A stretch of 64,000 nucleotides of DNA from Microglena sp. YARC (GCA_022414725.1 CM039462.1:183997386-184061385), one strand, 5' to 3'; shown: positions 1 through 8,940, numbered from the stretch's first letter. Notes: generated from the sequence alone by a model not told the origin. Program-made: numbers and translations.

Positions 1-64
1 CTACAAGTTTTATTCACGTTCTGCCCGGACCCCCCCCCATTCCCACCACCCACATGTACGTGCA

Positions 65-505
65 GTGGACGTCGCCGCATTCATCAACAAAAATGACGAG
101 CTGCAAGCAGAGAACGTGGCGCTAGTGGCGCACTCCAACGCCGTAACGCTACACGTCGCCGAGTTGACATCCTACTCCAATGCCGTTGTGCCGATTGTCA
201 ACGAGTTGCAGGCCCAGAACGCTGAGCTGACATCCTACTCCAATGCCGTTGTGCCACTTGTCAACGAGTTGCAGGCCCAGAACGCTGAGCTGACATCCTA
301 CTCCAACGCCATTGCGCCGCTCATCAACCAGGTGCAGGCCCGGAGCGGATTCCAAGGCGGAGGCTTATCATCCATCCATGTACACACCACGCAAACGGCG
401 GAGCCCCTTTCACGATCTTCTCTGTGGTGTAGATCCGCGTGCTATGGGGCAGTTCGTTCCACAATGGACAACAACAAGCAGGATGTAAAACGGCATATTA
501 TGTAA
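65..505 (+). CDS. Coiled-coil repeat protein, 5' end unresolved
   Basis: The frame is open from near the window edge with no in-frame ATG upstream of a GTG at 65, so the true start is unknown and may be outside the window. Three nearly identical 63-bp units between about 160 and 345 encode repeats of the type NELQAQNAELTSYSNAVVPL, with regular hydrophobic spacing expected of a coiled coil. The last 45 or so residues read into a dispersed intergenic repeat (the 'CGCAAACGGCGGA' family near 388), so the original C-terminus was probably shorter. Function is not recognisable; a structural or scaffold role would be a guess. Confidence 0.4.
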   Translation: MDVAAFINKNDELQAENVALVAHSNAVTLHVAELTSYSNAVVPIVNELQAQNAELTSYSNAVVPLVNELQAQNAELTSYSNAIAPLINQVQARSGFQGGGLSSIHVHTTQTAEPLSRSSLWCRSACYGAVRSTMDNNKQDVKRHIM

Positions 506-528
506 CATAATTCCCTTGTCCGAGTGTA
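492..528. repeat. 37-bp dispersed repeat, copy 1
   Basis: The segment beginning GGCATATTATGTAACATAAT is identical to 42233-42269. A weaker relative lies near 58286. It follows a coding region in both places and looks like a mobile or transcription-related intergenic module. Confidence 0.6.
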
Positions 529-712
529 AGAGTGACCCGTTGAATTTAAGCTACCCGTATATCCTCGAACCTATGAATTTCTTACTAAACATCCGGGGGC
601 CCGGGGGACATGTAGTAAGAAAGACAACGAATTCTCCATAGGGGTATCATAGGGGTCAACTCCCCAGGGGATGCTGTCCTTTACGAACAGGGAAGTATTA
701 AAGTATGCGTGA

Positions 713-1012
713 TCAGCTGTGGCAATCATGAATGACATACCTGGCCTCCACAGTTGTCAAGCGAGTATGTATGTTGTCGACGCGCAGCTCCATTGACCTC
801 ATGTCAGCCTTCAGCTCAGTATTGAGCTCCGCAATCTCAGTCTTGAGCTCAGTCTTGAGCTCCGCAATCTCAGTCTTGAGCTCAGTCTTGAACTCCTGAA
901 ACATTGACTTGATCTCCGTCATGAGTTGCGTATCGGGTGTCATCTTTAACTTAATGCTGAGATTTCTTGACAGCTTGCACAGACGAGCAATGCCCTTCTT
1001 GAGCCCGTGCAT
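713..1012 (-). CDS. Small coiled-coil protein with TELKTEIAEL repeats
   Basis: A minus-strand frame of about 99 codons from the ATG at 1012; a second ATG at 943 would give 76 codons and is equally possible. The middle is a heptad-like tandem of TELKTEIAEL units from a 27-30 bp DNA repeat, followed by a stretch with MELRVDNIHTRLTTVEARY, typical of an oligomerising coiled coil. The frame stays open further upstream but there overlaps a D5-like fragment on the other strand, so the upstream extension is not counted. Function unknown. Confidence 0.45.
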   Translation of the reverse strand: MHGLKKGIARLCKLSRNLSIKLKMTPDTQLMTEIKSMFQEFKTELKTEIAELKTELKTEIAELNTELKADMRSMELRVDNIHTRLTTVEARYVIHDCHS

Positions 1013-1076
1013 GGATACGGCGACTATCGATATCGTCACGCCGTCTGCGTGCATGGGCTCACACGTACGTGCGCCT

Positions 1077-1205
1077 CGGTACGTGGTAGGAGACGACGTT
1101 GCAGCAAAGATACTGCTCAAGGATTTGGAAGGGAAGCTTGTCAAGTCCAACGGGGTCGTCTTGGTAAAACATGGAGACGTTTGGACCAATGACAAGAATG
1201 CCGTC
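1077..1205 (+). pseudogene. Internal fragment of a D5-like primase-helicase
   Basis: About 43 codons align by eye with the middle of the D5-like protein at 61651-63930: both contain a V(G/x)(D/E)D..A block, then (L/K)DLEG, then a K..GxW(T)(N/S)(N)DK segment. Here the key stretches read ILLKDLEGKLVKSNG and HGDVWTNDKNAV. The homology starts and stops abruptly with unrelated sequence on both sides, so this is a truncated relic. It is diverged from the 61-64 kb gene, so it is not a recent copy. Confidence 0.55.
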
Positions 1206-1296
1206 ACAATTGCGTCGCCGACTGACTGTCCGCCATTCCAATATAAGGAATACTAAGCTCAATTAATTGAGCGGATTATTTGAGAGCTTCAGAACA

Positions 1297-1914
1297 ATGG
1301 TGCCAGAACCATGCAAATACGATTCTCAGTACATGAAGAAGAATTATCATATTTTGCCCCCGAGGTCGTGGTCGAAATTCTTGTTTGATGGGGCAGCAGC
1401 ACTGTACTTGGACTTGGACAAGTTGTCCCAGTGTATTACTGTCCAAAGAGTTAATTTGATACACTCAAATGCTGATGCGGTGAGTTCAGTTGAAAGCGTT
1501 CCATTGAATGCTCACAGTGTCTGGGAGTTGTTTCCGCGTATCGCCCAAGCGGCTCCGTGTAGGTTGTGGGAGGCGTGCATTCATGATGGGCGGGAGATCT
1601 TATCCGTTGCGCAGCTCGTTGAGGCCAAAGAAGTACTGGTGGCCGATGCTTTGGACTACGCGACGAATATGACAGAGTTCAGGAGGGTACAAGAGGTGTT
1701 GCATGCTGCCCGGACAGAATCAGGGGCACATGTCAGACGACGGTTCCTTCCCGACTTGCTTCGCGCTCTTTTCATGAAGCATGCCCATGTACATGGTATT
1801 CGACTCGCCGACGCAGTGAAACGGTGGCTGCCAAAACTGCGTGAGTTGTACGGGGAATATGCCATCGTGCATGTGCATGAGCTTTTAGAAGTTGCAGAAT
1901 GGGAGTGGGAGTGA
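1297..1914 (+). CDS. Hypothetical protein, 205 aa
   Basis: The first ATG in the frame is at 1297 (the frame opens at a TTG at 1267). The product begins MVPEPCKYDSQYMKKNY and is rich in helices, with a central HSVWELFPRIAQAA segment and a Trp/Glu-rich C-terminus. The N-terminal segment PPRSWSKFLFDGAAALYLD looks like a globular domain. No catalytic motif or known family is recognised. It sits just upstream of a small zinc-ribbon gene on the same strand (50-bp gap), so the two may be co-expressed. Confidence 0.6.
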   Translation: MVPEPCKYDSQYMKKNYHILPPRSWSKFLFDGAAALYLDLDKLSQCITVQRVNLIHSNADAVSSVESVPLNAHSVWELFPRIAQAAPCRLWEACIHDGREILSVAQLVEAKEVLVADALDYATNMTEFRRVQEVLHAARTESGAHVRRRFLPDLLRALFMKHAHVHGIRLADAVKRWLPKLRELYGEYAIVHVHELLEVAEWEWE

Positions 1915-1964
1915 AATCTAATCTCTTGGCGTTCCGTTGAATCTACAATCCACCATGCAGGGAA

Positions 1965-2138
1965 ATGCCGAATGCGAAATGCGATGTTTGTAAAGGTCAG
2001 AGGAATTTCGGCTTTGATGGCCGATGCAAGAATTGTGGAAAGAAAATCGTCGGGGACACAATCAGGACCAACAGGAATGATGATGATCATGTCACCAACA
2101 GGAATGAGCCTACAGTGAAGGGGATCCCCTCTAGCTAG
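1965..2138 (+). CDS. Small zinc-ribbon protein, 57 aa
   Basis: An ATG-to-TAG frame of 57 codons starting MPNAKCDVCKGQRNFGFDGR. Two CxxC knuckles (CDVC at residues 6-9 and CKNC at about 21-24) separated by 11 residues form a classic zinc ribbon, followed by a basic and then Asp/Asn-rich tail. Such mini zinc ribbons occur in viral transcription or RNA-binding proteins, but no specific family is recognised. The preceding gene ends 50 bp upstream on the same strand. Confidence rests on the regular Cys spacing, not on length. Confidence 0.5.
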   Translation: MPNAKCDVCKGQRNFGFDGRCKNCGKKIVGDTIRTNRNDDDHVTNRNEPTVKGIPSS

Positions 2139-2161
2139 ACCATGCAGAGAACCGTGGCACA

Positions 2162-2210
2162 CTAAACAAGCGGCGGAGCCCCTTTCACCTCCCCCAGCAA
2201 CAAATCAAAC
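2162..2210. repeat. Dispersed 'AACAAGCGG..GAGCCCCTTTCACCTC' repeat
   Basis: An AACAAGCGGCGGAGCCCC block followed by TTTCACCTCCCC. Close copies lie at about 5222-5260 and 15500-15540, each intergenic and near a gene end. A short version (GGCGGAGCCCCTTTCAC) is at 395-412. It is non-coding; its role is unknown. Confidence 0.5.
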
Positions 2211-2305
2211 ACGGCGGAACGATGTCGATACTCTTGGGGGAACGGGAGATCAACGGCTGCTCCTTGTTTGTACTGTCCCCTCCGATGTATGAAATGATTG
2301 GGAGT

Positions 2306-2389
2306 ATAAATAATGAGTTGGGATATTAAATAAAATGCTATAGACCATCCTGTGCGCTTGCATGCATTGTACACACATGTTTATAGAAC
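2306..2389 (+). promoter_or_regulatory. Conserved upstream module of F-box/ankyrin genes
   Basis: AT-rich stretch with TATAAATAATGAGTTGGGAT followed by CATCCTGTGCGCTTGCATG and ACATGTTTATAGAACATG just before the start codon. Almost the same modules precede the ankyrin genes starting at 26635 (same strand) and at 12226 and 32607 (minus strand). Conservation upstream of four paralogues suggests a promoter/5' leader, although recent duplication also explains part of it. Confidence 0.5.
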
Positions 2390-4225
2390 ATGCATTCGCA
2401 CACGCGATCATTCCTAACGCTTCCCCATGACATTCTCGATCGTATTGCCATATTCTCTTCCAACCCCAAGATTGTATTAGTGTGTAAAACTCTGCACAAC
2501 AAATTTTCGGGATGGCCCCTTACCGGATTGATCCAACCACCGCAGCGAGTTGGAGAGATGATGGCGAAAGGGGGGCGCGCCGACCTTCTAGCAGTATGCT
2601 TGGTGTCCAATCCTCTTGTACAGCTTAATGGGGCCCTACAATTGAGGGCGAACCAAAATGAAAACAAGCTTCTCTATGTGGCTGCCAAGGCCGGTCACGC
2701 CGATGTCTGCAAGCTGCTTATGGATCCAGAGGCAGCTGGACTTGAGTTCAGGGCCAGGGCGAACTCTAGCTACAGCTTGGCCTTGGTGGAGGCTGCCAAT
2801 GAAGGCCACTCAGATGTCTGCAAGCTGCTGATGGTTCCACAGGTGGTTGGACTTGAGTATAGGGCCCTGGCGAACTCTAGCGACAGCAGTGCCTTGTGGG
2901 CGGCTGCCAAGGCAGGTCACACAAATGTCTGCAAGATGCTCATGGATCCAGAGGTGGCTGGAATTGAGTTCAGGGCCAGGGCGAACACCAGAGACAGCTG
3001 GGCATTGTGGGCCGCTGCGAGGGAAGGTCACGCAGATGTCTGCAAGCTGCTCATGGATCCATTGGTGGCTGGAATTGAGTTCAGGGCCAGGGCGAACTCT
3101 AGAGACAGCAGTGCCTTGTGGGCGGCTGCCAAGGCAGGTCACGCAGATGTATGCAAGCTGCTCATGGATCCAGAGGTGGCTGGAATTGAGTTCAGGGGCA
3201 TGGCGAACTCTAGCGACAGCTGGGCATTGTGTGCGGCTGCGAAGGAAGGTCACGCAGATGTCTGCAAGCTGCTCATGGATCCAGAGGTGGCTGGACTTGA
3301 GTTCAGGGGCCTGGCGAACACCAGCGACAGCTGGGCATTGTGGGCCGCTGCGAAGGAAGGTCACGCAGATGTCTGCAAGCTGCTGATGGATCCAGCAGTG
3401 GCTGGACTTGAGTTCAGGGCCCGGGCGAACTCTAGCGACAGCATGGCCTTGTGGGCGGCTGCGAAGGAAGGACACGCAGATGTCTGCAAGCTGCTGATGG
3501 ATCCAGAGGTGGCTGGACTTCAGTACAGGGCCCAGGCGAACTCTAGCTACAGCAGGGCTTTGGGGGCGGCTGCGAATGACGGCCACGCAGATGTCTGCAA
3601 GCTGCTGATGGATCCAGAGGTGGATGGACTTGAGTTCAGGGCCCGGGCGAACAACAGCGACAGCATGGCCTTGAGGTGGGCTGCCAAGGATGGTCACTCA
3701 GATGTCTGCAAGCTGCTGATGGATCCAGCGGTGGCTGGACTTGAGTTCAGGGCCCGCGCGAACTCTAGCGACAGCAGGGCCTTGCGTGAGGCTGCAAAGG
3801 CAGGTCACGCAGATGTCTGCAAGCTGCTCATGGATCCAGCGGTGGCTGGAATTGAGTTCAGGGCCCGCGCGAACTCTGTCAACAGCTGGGCCTTGTGTGA
3901 GGCTGCGGAGGCAGGTCACGCAGATGTCTGCAAGATGCTGATGGATCAAGCGGTGGCTGGACTTGATTTCAGGGCCCTGGCGAACTCTAGCGATAGCAGG
4001 GCCTTGCGTGAGGCTGCCAAGGCAGGTCACGCAGATGTCTGCAAGCTGCTCATGGATCCAGAGGTGGCTGGAATTGAGTTCAGGGCCCGCGCGAACTCTC
4101 TCAACAGCTTGGCATTGCGTGAGGCTGCCAATGCAGGTCACGCAGATGTCTGCAAGCTGCTGATGGATCCAGATGCGGCTGGCCCCGAGTACAGGGCCTT
4201 GTGGGGGCGGCTGCCAACAGCATGA
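2390..4225 (+). CDS. F-box/ankyrin-repeat protein
   Basis: 611 aa. Residues 1-40 contain an F-box-like segment (LPHDILDRIAIFSSNPKIVL followed by CKTLHNKF); the rest is about 14 repeats of 37 residues around GHADVCKLLMDPEVAG, an ankyrin-type helix pair. Known viral proteins with F-box plus ankyrin repeats act as substrate adaptors for cellular SCF-type ubiquitin ligases; here that is inference from domain order. The start at 2390 is supported by the paralogue at 26635, which begins with the same MHSHTRS. The DNA repeats (111 bp) are so alike that unequal exchange and gene conversion with the paralogues are likely. The last repeat ends DPDAAGPEY, a signature shared by the family. Confidence 0.85.
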   Translation: MHSHTRSFLTLPHDILDRIAIFSSNPKIVLVCKTLHNKFSGWPLTGLIQPPQRVGEMMAKGGRADLLAVCLVSNPLVQLNGALQLRANQNENKLLYVAAKAGHADVCKLLMDPEAAGLEFRARANSSYSLALVEAANEGHSDVCKLLMVPQVVGLEYRALANSSDSSALWAAAKAGHTNVCKMLMDPEVAGIEFRARANTRDSWALWAAAREGHADVCKLLMDPLVAGIEFRARANSRDSSALWAAAKAGHADVCKLLMDPEVAGIEFRGMANSSDSWALCAAAKEGHADVCKLLMDPEVAGLEFRGLANTSDSWALWAAAKEGHADVCKLLMDPAVAGLEFRARANSSDSMALWAAAKEGHADVCKLLMDPEVAGLQYRAQANSSYSRALGAAANDGHADVCKLLMDPEVDGLEFRARANNSDSMALRWAAKDGHSDVCKLLMDPAVAGLEFRARANSSDSRALREAAKAGHADVCKLLMDPAVAGIEFRARANSVNSWALCEAAEAGHADVCKMLMDQAVAGLDFRALANSSDSRALREAAKAGHADVCKLLMDPEVAGIEFRARANSLNSLALREAANAGHADVCKLLMDPDAAGPEYRALWGRLPTA

Positions 4226-4369
4226 AGTGATGTTAATTTATTCAATATACTTGACGATGGTGTTGTCGTCCCGCTTTGCAGATGGACCTGCCTGACATGA
4301 CCTACAGCGGGCGCAACATTACGGACGCTTTGCTGCCTGTCGCAGCTGCCCGAAGGACCCTGACGTAAA

Positions 4370-4813
4370 TTAGCATAGGGTTCGTTCGCCATCCTGTTCG
4401 GTTGAATCTGGGTCGGACGACTCCTGCATGTTGGGGAAGGGGATACCGTATTGTTTGCAAAGATCCTCATTGAGACGCCTGTCATGATCGTTCAGGGAAT
4501 TCCATTGCTCGATAGTCATGCTTGACAGCTCGTACCTCAGTTGCTTCTCAAGCGAGTCTGCGCGCTCAGTCTCAAGATCACTCTTCAGTCGAGCATTCTC
4601 AATATCAATCTCCAATCTATTCACTCGAGCAGCATCTGCCTTATGTCGAGCATTCTCAAGATCACTCTTCAGTCGAGCATTCTCAATATCAATCTCCAAT
4701 CTATTCACTCGAGCAGCATCTGCCTTATGTCGATCGAGCTCAGTCTTCAGTCGAACTATGTAAATAAGAGCGAAGGTAGCGATGGAGATAAGTAGTAGAG
4801 ACTTGTCAATCAT
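4370..4813 (-). CDS. Membrane-anchored coiled-coil protein, 147 aa
   Basis: Begins MIDKSLLLISIATFALIYIV, an N-terminal membrane anchor, followed by a long coiled coil. The coiled coil contains an internal tandem duplication of about 28 residues around NRLEIDIENARLKSDLE (84-bp DNA repeat, roughly 4570-4740). The C-terminal 50 residues (MTIEQWNSLNDHDRRLNEDL...) are acidic and globular. Topology would be a short N-terminal membrane segment with the coiled coil on one side. No family recognised; the anchor plus rod arrangement is common among virion membrane proteins, which is only a suggestion. Confidence 0.65.
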   Translation of the reverse strand: MIDKSLLLISIATFALIYIVRLKTELDRHKADAARVNRLEIDIENARLKSDLENARHKADAARVNRLEIDIENARLKSDLETERADSLEKQLRYELSSMTIEQWNSLNDHDRRLNEDLCKQYGIPFPNMQESSDPDSTEQDGERTLC

Positions 4814-4949
4814 TGTTTATAAATTCTGATGATTGTTTCTTAAGTACAGGGTTTCAGTACGTAGAATCGCGAGTGCACCGCTTGAAAGTCGAAAGTCGAG
4901 TTTGCTCTCGAAGCTTCTGAGAAATTGTCGAGTCACCGGACAGGGAGAA

Positions 4950-4973
4950 TTATCAAGCAGACTTCTGCTCGAC
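4950..4973. terminator. Hairpin of the CAAGCAG..CTGCTTG family
   Basis: TCAAGCAGACTTCTGCTCGA forms an imperfect stem with a small loop. The same hairpin type occurs at about 56440, 58095 and once in each unit of the array at 59.8-61.2 kb, always outside genes. Many giant viruses end transcripts at hairpins, so a 3'-end signal is a reasonable inference. Confidence 0.35.
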
Positions 4974-5486
4974 AGAGCTATGTCGGAATTATGACAGGAC
5001 ACGCGGGCCCCACGGAGTGGGGCAATGGAATAGAGCTGCTGACTCACTCACACACATACTAAAGGGGGTCTGAAGACCACGTGTCTTCTCAAGCAAGCGA
5101 ACCCGGAGGCACATCACATCACATGGCGACCGACCTCTCGCATTACATGACGGCGGAACCTGTCGAGTCGAGGCAAAGATAACAAAAAACACTTGGATGA
5201 GAACCGTCTCACATTAACATATAACAAGCGGTGAAGCCCCTTTCACCTCCCCACAGCGGAGAGGATCCAGTGGCACACGTCGGACATCCATCCTCGACCG
5301 CATGCCGCAGTGGCGTTCGCACACGCATTTAAACCCTAAACACGTGTGTGGGTTTAGAATACCCAAACGGAGTATAAATTCTGGGACAAATCCTTTTCCT
5401 TACACATTTTCTCAATCATCATCACGAAATATCCACTTGATAAGCAGGTCACGTCGGAGGACGAGGACGAGGAGGAGGAGATTGTG

Positions 5487-7205
5487 ATGCACACTCGGAC
5501 CTGTATGGACGCGCTTCAGATGGAACTCGTGGTTTTGATCATGCGCCGAGCAGGCAGTTGGCAGAAGGACGGGTTCTGGATGCACGCAGGATTCATCAGT
5601 CGAGCCATGCATACTGCTTTCGCTGCTGACGCTGCCTGTGAAGCACAGGCGCTAGTGGACAGATGTGATCATCTCAATCAGAACCCCATGAGGATAGCGT
5701 GTAAGGCCGGGCGAGCCGACGTCGTCAGAATATTGCTAAAAGATCACAACGACATCCGGGCATTGGAGTACGCCGCTGATGGAGGCCATGTGGATCTGTG
5801 CAAGCTTCTTATGGATCTGGAGTTTGCAGGCGAGCACTGCGCCAAGGCAGATGCCAATAATGGCAAGGCACTGAGTGTCGCTGCTAAGGGAGGTCATGTG
5901 GATGTCTGCAAGGTTCTGATGAATCCTGAGTTCGCTGGCGAGAAGCACCGTGCCAAAGCTTATACATACTACAGCTACGCACTGAGGTACGCCGCTAGTG
6001 GAGGCCATCTCGATGTCTGCAAGGTTCTGATGAATCCTGAGTTCGCGGGCGAGAAGCACCGGGCCAAGGCAGATGAAAACAACAGTGATGCACTGAGGTT
6101 CGCCGCTCGGGGAGGCTATCTGGATGTCTGCAAGATTCTGATGAATCCTGAGTTCGCGGGCGAGGAGCACCGGGCCAAGGCAAATGCCATTGACAGTCTA
6201 GCACTGATGATCGCCGCTAGTGGAGGCCATCTCGATGTCTGCAATGTTTTGATGAATCCTGAGTTCGCGGGCGAGGAGCACCGAGCCAAGGCAGATGAGA
6301 ACAACAGTGATGCACTAAGTGCCGCCTCTGCGAGAGGCCATCTCGATGTCTGCAAGGTTCTGATGGATCCTGAGTTCGCAGGCGAGGAGCACCGAGCCAA
6401 AGCTGATTCATTATACAGCAAGGCACTAAGTGCCGCCGCTAGTGGAGGCCATCTCGATGTCTGCAAGATTCTGATGGATCCTGAGTTCGCTGGCGAGGAG
6501 CACCGGGCCAAGGCAGATTCATTATGCAGCAAGGCACTAAGTGCCGCCGCTATTGGAGGCCATCTCGATGTCTGCAAGATTCTGATGAATCCTGAGTTCG
6601 CGGGCGAGGAGCACCGGGCCAAGGCAGATGACATTAACAGCCAGGCACTGAGGTTCGCCGCTAGTGGAGGCTATCTCGATGTCTGCAAGATTCTGATGAA
6701 TCCTTTGTTCGCGGGCGAGGAGCACCGAGCCAAAGCAGATGACAATAATAGCCAGGCACTGAGTGCCGGCGCTAAGGGAGGTCATGTGGATGTCTGCAAG
6801 GTTCTGATGGATCCTTTGTTCGCGGGCGAGGAGCACCGAGCCAAGGCAGATGACGACAACAGTCAGGCACTGAGTGCCGGCGCTAAGGGAGGTCATGTGG
6901 ATGTCTGCAAGATTCTGATGGATCCTTTGTTCGCGGGCGAGGAGCACCGAGCCAAGGCAGATGACGACAACAGTCAGGCACTGAGGGCCGGCGCTAAGGG
7001 AGGTCATGTGGATGTCTGCAAGATTCTTATGGATCCTTTGTTCGCTGGCGAGGAGCATCGAGCCAAGGCAGATGACGACAACAGAGAGGCACTGTGTGTC
7101 TCCGCTAAGGGAGGCTATCTGGATGTCTGCAAGGTTCTGATGGATTCTTTGTTCGCTGGCGAGGAGCATCGAGCCAAGGCAGATGACGACAACAGAGATG
7201 ATTGA
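5487..7205 (+). CDS. Ankyrin-repeat protein, second subfamily
   Basis: 572 aa from the ATG at 5487 (a GTG lies one codon upstream). The N-terminal 75 residues (MHTRTCMDALQMELVVLIMRR...) resemble a degenerate F-box-like helix bundle; then about 13 ankyrin-type repeats of 37 residues around GGHLDVCKVLMNPEFAGEEH and RAKAD. The repeat consensus is distinct from the GHADVCKLLMDPEVAG subfamily, so the two expanded independently. Adjacent repeats are nearly identical in DNA near the 3' end. Role by analogy: protein-interaction adaptor. Downstream (7219-7305) is a single copy of the unit that forms the 112-bp tandem array at 34.8-37.6 kb. Confidence 0.85.
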   Translation: MHTRTCMDALQMELVVLIMRRAGSWQKDGFWMHAGFISRAMHTAFAADAACEAQALVDRCDHLNQNPMRIACKAGRADVVRILLKDHNDIRALEYAADGGHVDLCKLLMDLEFAGEHCAKADANNGKALSVAAKGGHVDVCKVLMNPEFAGEKHRAKAYTYYSYALRYAASGGHLDVCKVLMNPEFAGEKHRAKADENNSDALRFAARGGYLDVCKILMNPEFAGEEHRAKANAIDSLALMIAASGGHLDVCNVLMNPEFAGEEHRAKADENNSDALSAASARGHLDVCKVLMDPEFAGEEHRAKADSLYSKALSAAASGGHLDVCKILMDPEFAGEEHRAKADSLCSKALSAAAIGGHLDVCKILMNPEFAGEEHRAKADDINSQALRFAASGGYLDVCKILMNPLFAGEEHRAKADDNNSQALSAGAKGGHVDVCKVLMDPLFAGEEHRAKADDDNSQALSAGAKGGHVDVCKILMDPLFAGEEHRAKADDDNSQALRAGAKGGHVDVCKILMDPLFAGEEHRAKADDDNREALCVSAKGGYLDVCKVLMDSLFAGEEHRAKADDDNRDD

Positions 7206-7218
7206 TGGATTGATGATT

Positions 7219-7305
7219 CTTATTTTTTGTTGAAATAATTGTTGTTCCCAAGATGGAGAGTCTTTTCAGAGGTGTTCATGTGAACACGTTTAAAATAGGG
7301 ATGAT
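7219..7305. repeat. Single copy of the 112-bp array unit
   Basis: TTATTTTTTGTTGAAATAAT through GTGTTCATGTGAACACGTTT and AAAATAGGGATGATG matches the unit of the 34783-37570 array, directly after the ankyrin stop codon. It contains the inverted repeat GTGTTCA-TG-TGAACAC. This gene-flanking copy may be the ancestor of the array. Confidence 0.7.
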
Positions 7306-7666
7306 GGATTGATGGAGCGGTGTAGAGTTGACAGGTGATTGGTACCTGGAACCCTCCCTGTAATAAATCAAGGGGGCACGCATTACGTGTTTAGTGACGC
7401 GACCAAAGGACCCACAACGACATTTCGTTGGCAGTAGGCGTAGTCGTAGAAAACATTACATTACATTGATTGCCGGAGCGGAGGTACAAACGCTACATGC
7501 CCACGCCCTGCGTATTAGGGAGCGTCCGCAAAGAAACCGCAAGGGCTCAAGCAGACATCAGAAGCTAGACACATAGGCCTCCTCCTCTCTCTCTCTTTTT
7601 TATAAATGAAAAAATGTGTAGCGGTTGTAGCGCCTCCAGCAATGGGTGGTCTCCCTTTGCAGGGCC

Positions 7667-8233
7667 CTACTCTGGAAATGCCTTCAAGGTTACTTTGCGG
7701 TTCCTGTAATTGATCTCTGAAACTATCCCGTACTCCATCAAGTAATCTTGTCCTAAGAGGCAAACATGCTCGCATCTCTCCTTAGGACACAATCCTACTT
7801 GCATAATCCTCCCATTGAGCCGCACAGTGTAAAAACTGACTCTGGTGGGGTGATTGGGATCCACCACTCCGACATCCTCGAAGCCGAGTGCCTCCAACCT
7901 TAGGTATGTGAGCGCTGATCCCGTGTCGTACATCATGACAATGCGTAGCTGCTTTGGTGGGTGAGGGTCCGCCACTTTCTTAATCACCATGAACTCTTCG
8001 GCGACCATTGGCAGCACAACGCGGTTAAGTGTGCCGTGGATGATGCCCGATACCGTGTGAGGGAAACCACCAGTATGCTCCTCCAAGTACTCAAACCCGA
8101 GTTTGCCCGCCACTGCACGCACCACAGTGGGATCATGGAAGACGCTGCACATCATGTCGTCAATTGCAGCTTGATACGGGTCACGGTTGACGGTGAGCTT
8201 GCCCGGCACCTCAAAATCGTTGTAGATTTCCAT
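7667..8233 (-). CDS. Retropepsin-like aspartic protease domain protein
   Basis: The C-terminal 110 residues carry a single-domain aspartic protease signature: catalytic MMYDTGSALTYL (D-T-G), then strands of the type VRLNGRIMQVGL, then CLLGQDYLMEYGIVSEI followed by NYRNRKVTL, matching the LLGxDfL..yg motif of retroviral and DDI1-type proteases. The upstream part (EVPGKLTVNRDPYQAAIDDM) is a separate domain, also found as a relic at 39163-39320. The chosen start, ATG at 8233, lies just inside the left boundary of a transposon end at 8263; the frame runs on through that TIR to 8503, so the original N-terminus may have been replaced by the insertion. Retropepsins act as homodimers; the substrate is unknown. 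Confidence 0.65.
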   Translation of the reverse strand: MEIYNDFEVPGKLTVNRDPYQAAIDDMMCSVFHDPTVVRAVAGKLGFEYLEEHTGGFPHTVSGIIHGTLNRVVLPMVAEEFMVIKKVADPHPPKQLRIVMMYDTGSALTYLRLEALGFEDVGVVDPNHPTRVSFYTVRLNGRIMQVGLCPKERCEHVCLLGQDYLMEYGIVSEINYRNRKVTLKAFPE

Positions 8234-8262
8234 GATGTCGGCTTCTCTTGATACCTCCAATA

Positions 8263-8693
8263 CACTTGACGGAATACTAAAATGAAACCGCTTTATGGAG
8301 TGTACGGCACACCTTACGGTGTAACCAAATGGTGTAGCAACCCACGGGGCAGTGGAACACCAATACGATTTTGAATCAACAAATTGCAGGATGTTAACGA
8401 GAATATCGTGGTTCTTTTTTAGATCACGGCTCTCCATCCTGCAGACTCCGTATCGTTCTTTTGTCGGTACTTTCGAGAGTGTCCATTGAAGGACCAGCCG
8501 CACTTAAGCGATCGACTCTTTCCCGGTACCGTGGCCAAAAAGAACACGGGGTCTTTGTTGATGTGCAATGCGTCATGAAAGGAGGTTTCTTTGCTGGACG
8601 GGCCATTTTGTAGGACCATCCACTCGTACACTATAATGTCTGTCGACGCCTTACCGTTTATTGGGATGTTTCATTTTACTGTTCCGCCGACTG
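8263..8693. mobile_element. Short non-autonomous element of the Fanzor TIR family
   Basis: Bounded by CACTTGACGGAATACTAAAA at the left and the inverted right-type end (ACTGTTCCGCCGACTG) at the right, each flanked by TA (8261-8262 and 8694-8695). The left 120 bp match the region between Fanzor stop and TIR in the element at 20798-24256. The interior instead holds a fragment with a minus-strand frame reading DPVFFLATVPGKSRSLKCGW, also present near 18960-19030. 431 bp in all, so it needs transposase in trans. Confidence 0.65.
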
Positions 8694-8695
8694 TA

Positions 8696-8940
8696 GCGGG
8701 CGAGGAGCACCGAGCCAAGGCAGATGACGACAACAGTCAGGCACTGAGGGCCGGCGCTAAGAGAGGTCATGTGGATGTCTGCAAGATTCTTATGGATCCT
8801 TTGTTCGCTGGCGAGGAGCATCGAGCCAAGGCACTGTGTGTCTCCGCTAAGGGAGGCTATCTGGATGTCTGCAAGGTTCTGATGGATTCTTTGTTACACT
8901 CGACGGGCGGAGGACCACCGTGCCAAAGCAGATGACATTA
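8696..8940 (+). pseudogene. Ankyrin gene fragment (5487-7205 type)
   Basis: About 80 codons nearly identical to the 3' repeats of the gene at 5487-7205 (AGEEHRAKADDDNSQALRAG, GGYLDVCKVLMDSL). It abuts the right end of the element at 8263-8693. Near 8893 it contains TACACTCGACGG, identical to the first bases of the left TIR of the Fanzor family, which looks like an excision footprint or a tiny residual end. No start codon of its own. Confidence 0.6.

Noticed and set aside
713..1207. Full 164-codon reading of the minus-strand coiled-coil frame
   Set aside because: The first 65 codons are antisense to the D5 fragment at 1077-1205; the start was placed downstream.
1656..2162. 168-codon minus-strand frame
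   Set aside because: Antisense to the gene at 1297-1914 and to the small zinc-ribbon gene, whose CxxC spacing is the better signal.
2810..3697. Long minus-strand frame opposite the ankyrin gene (and similar frames at 3698-4141, 6537-7169, 10873-11472, 31391-31843)
   Set aside because: Mirror frames of highly repetitive ankyrin DNA; they simply translate the complementary strand of the repeats and have no independent start or homology.
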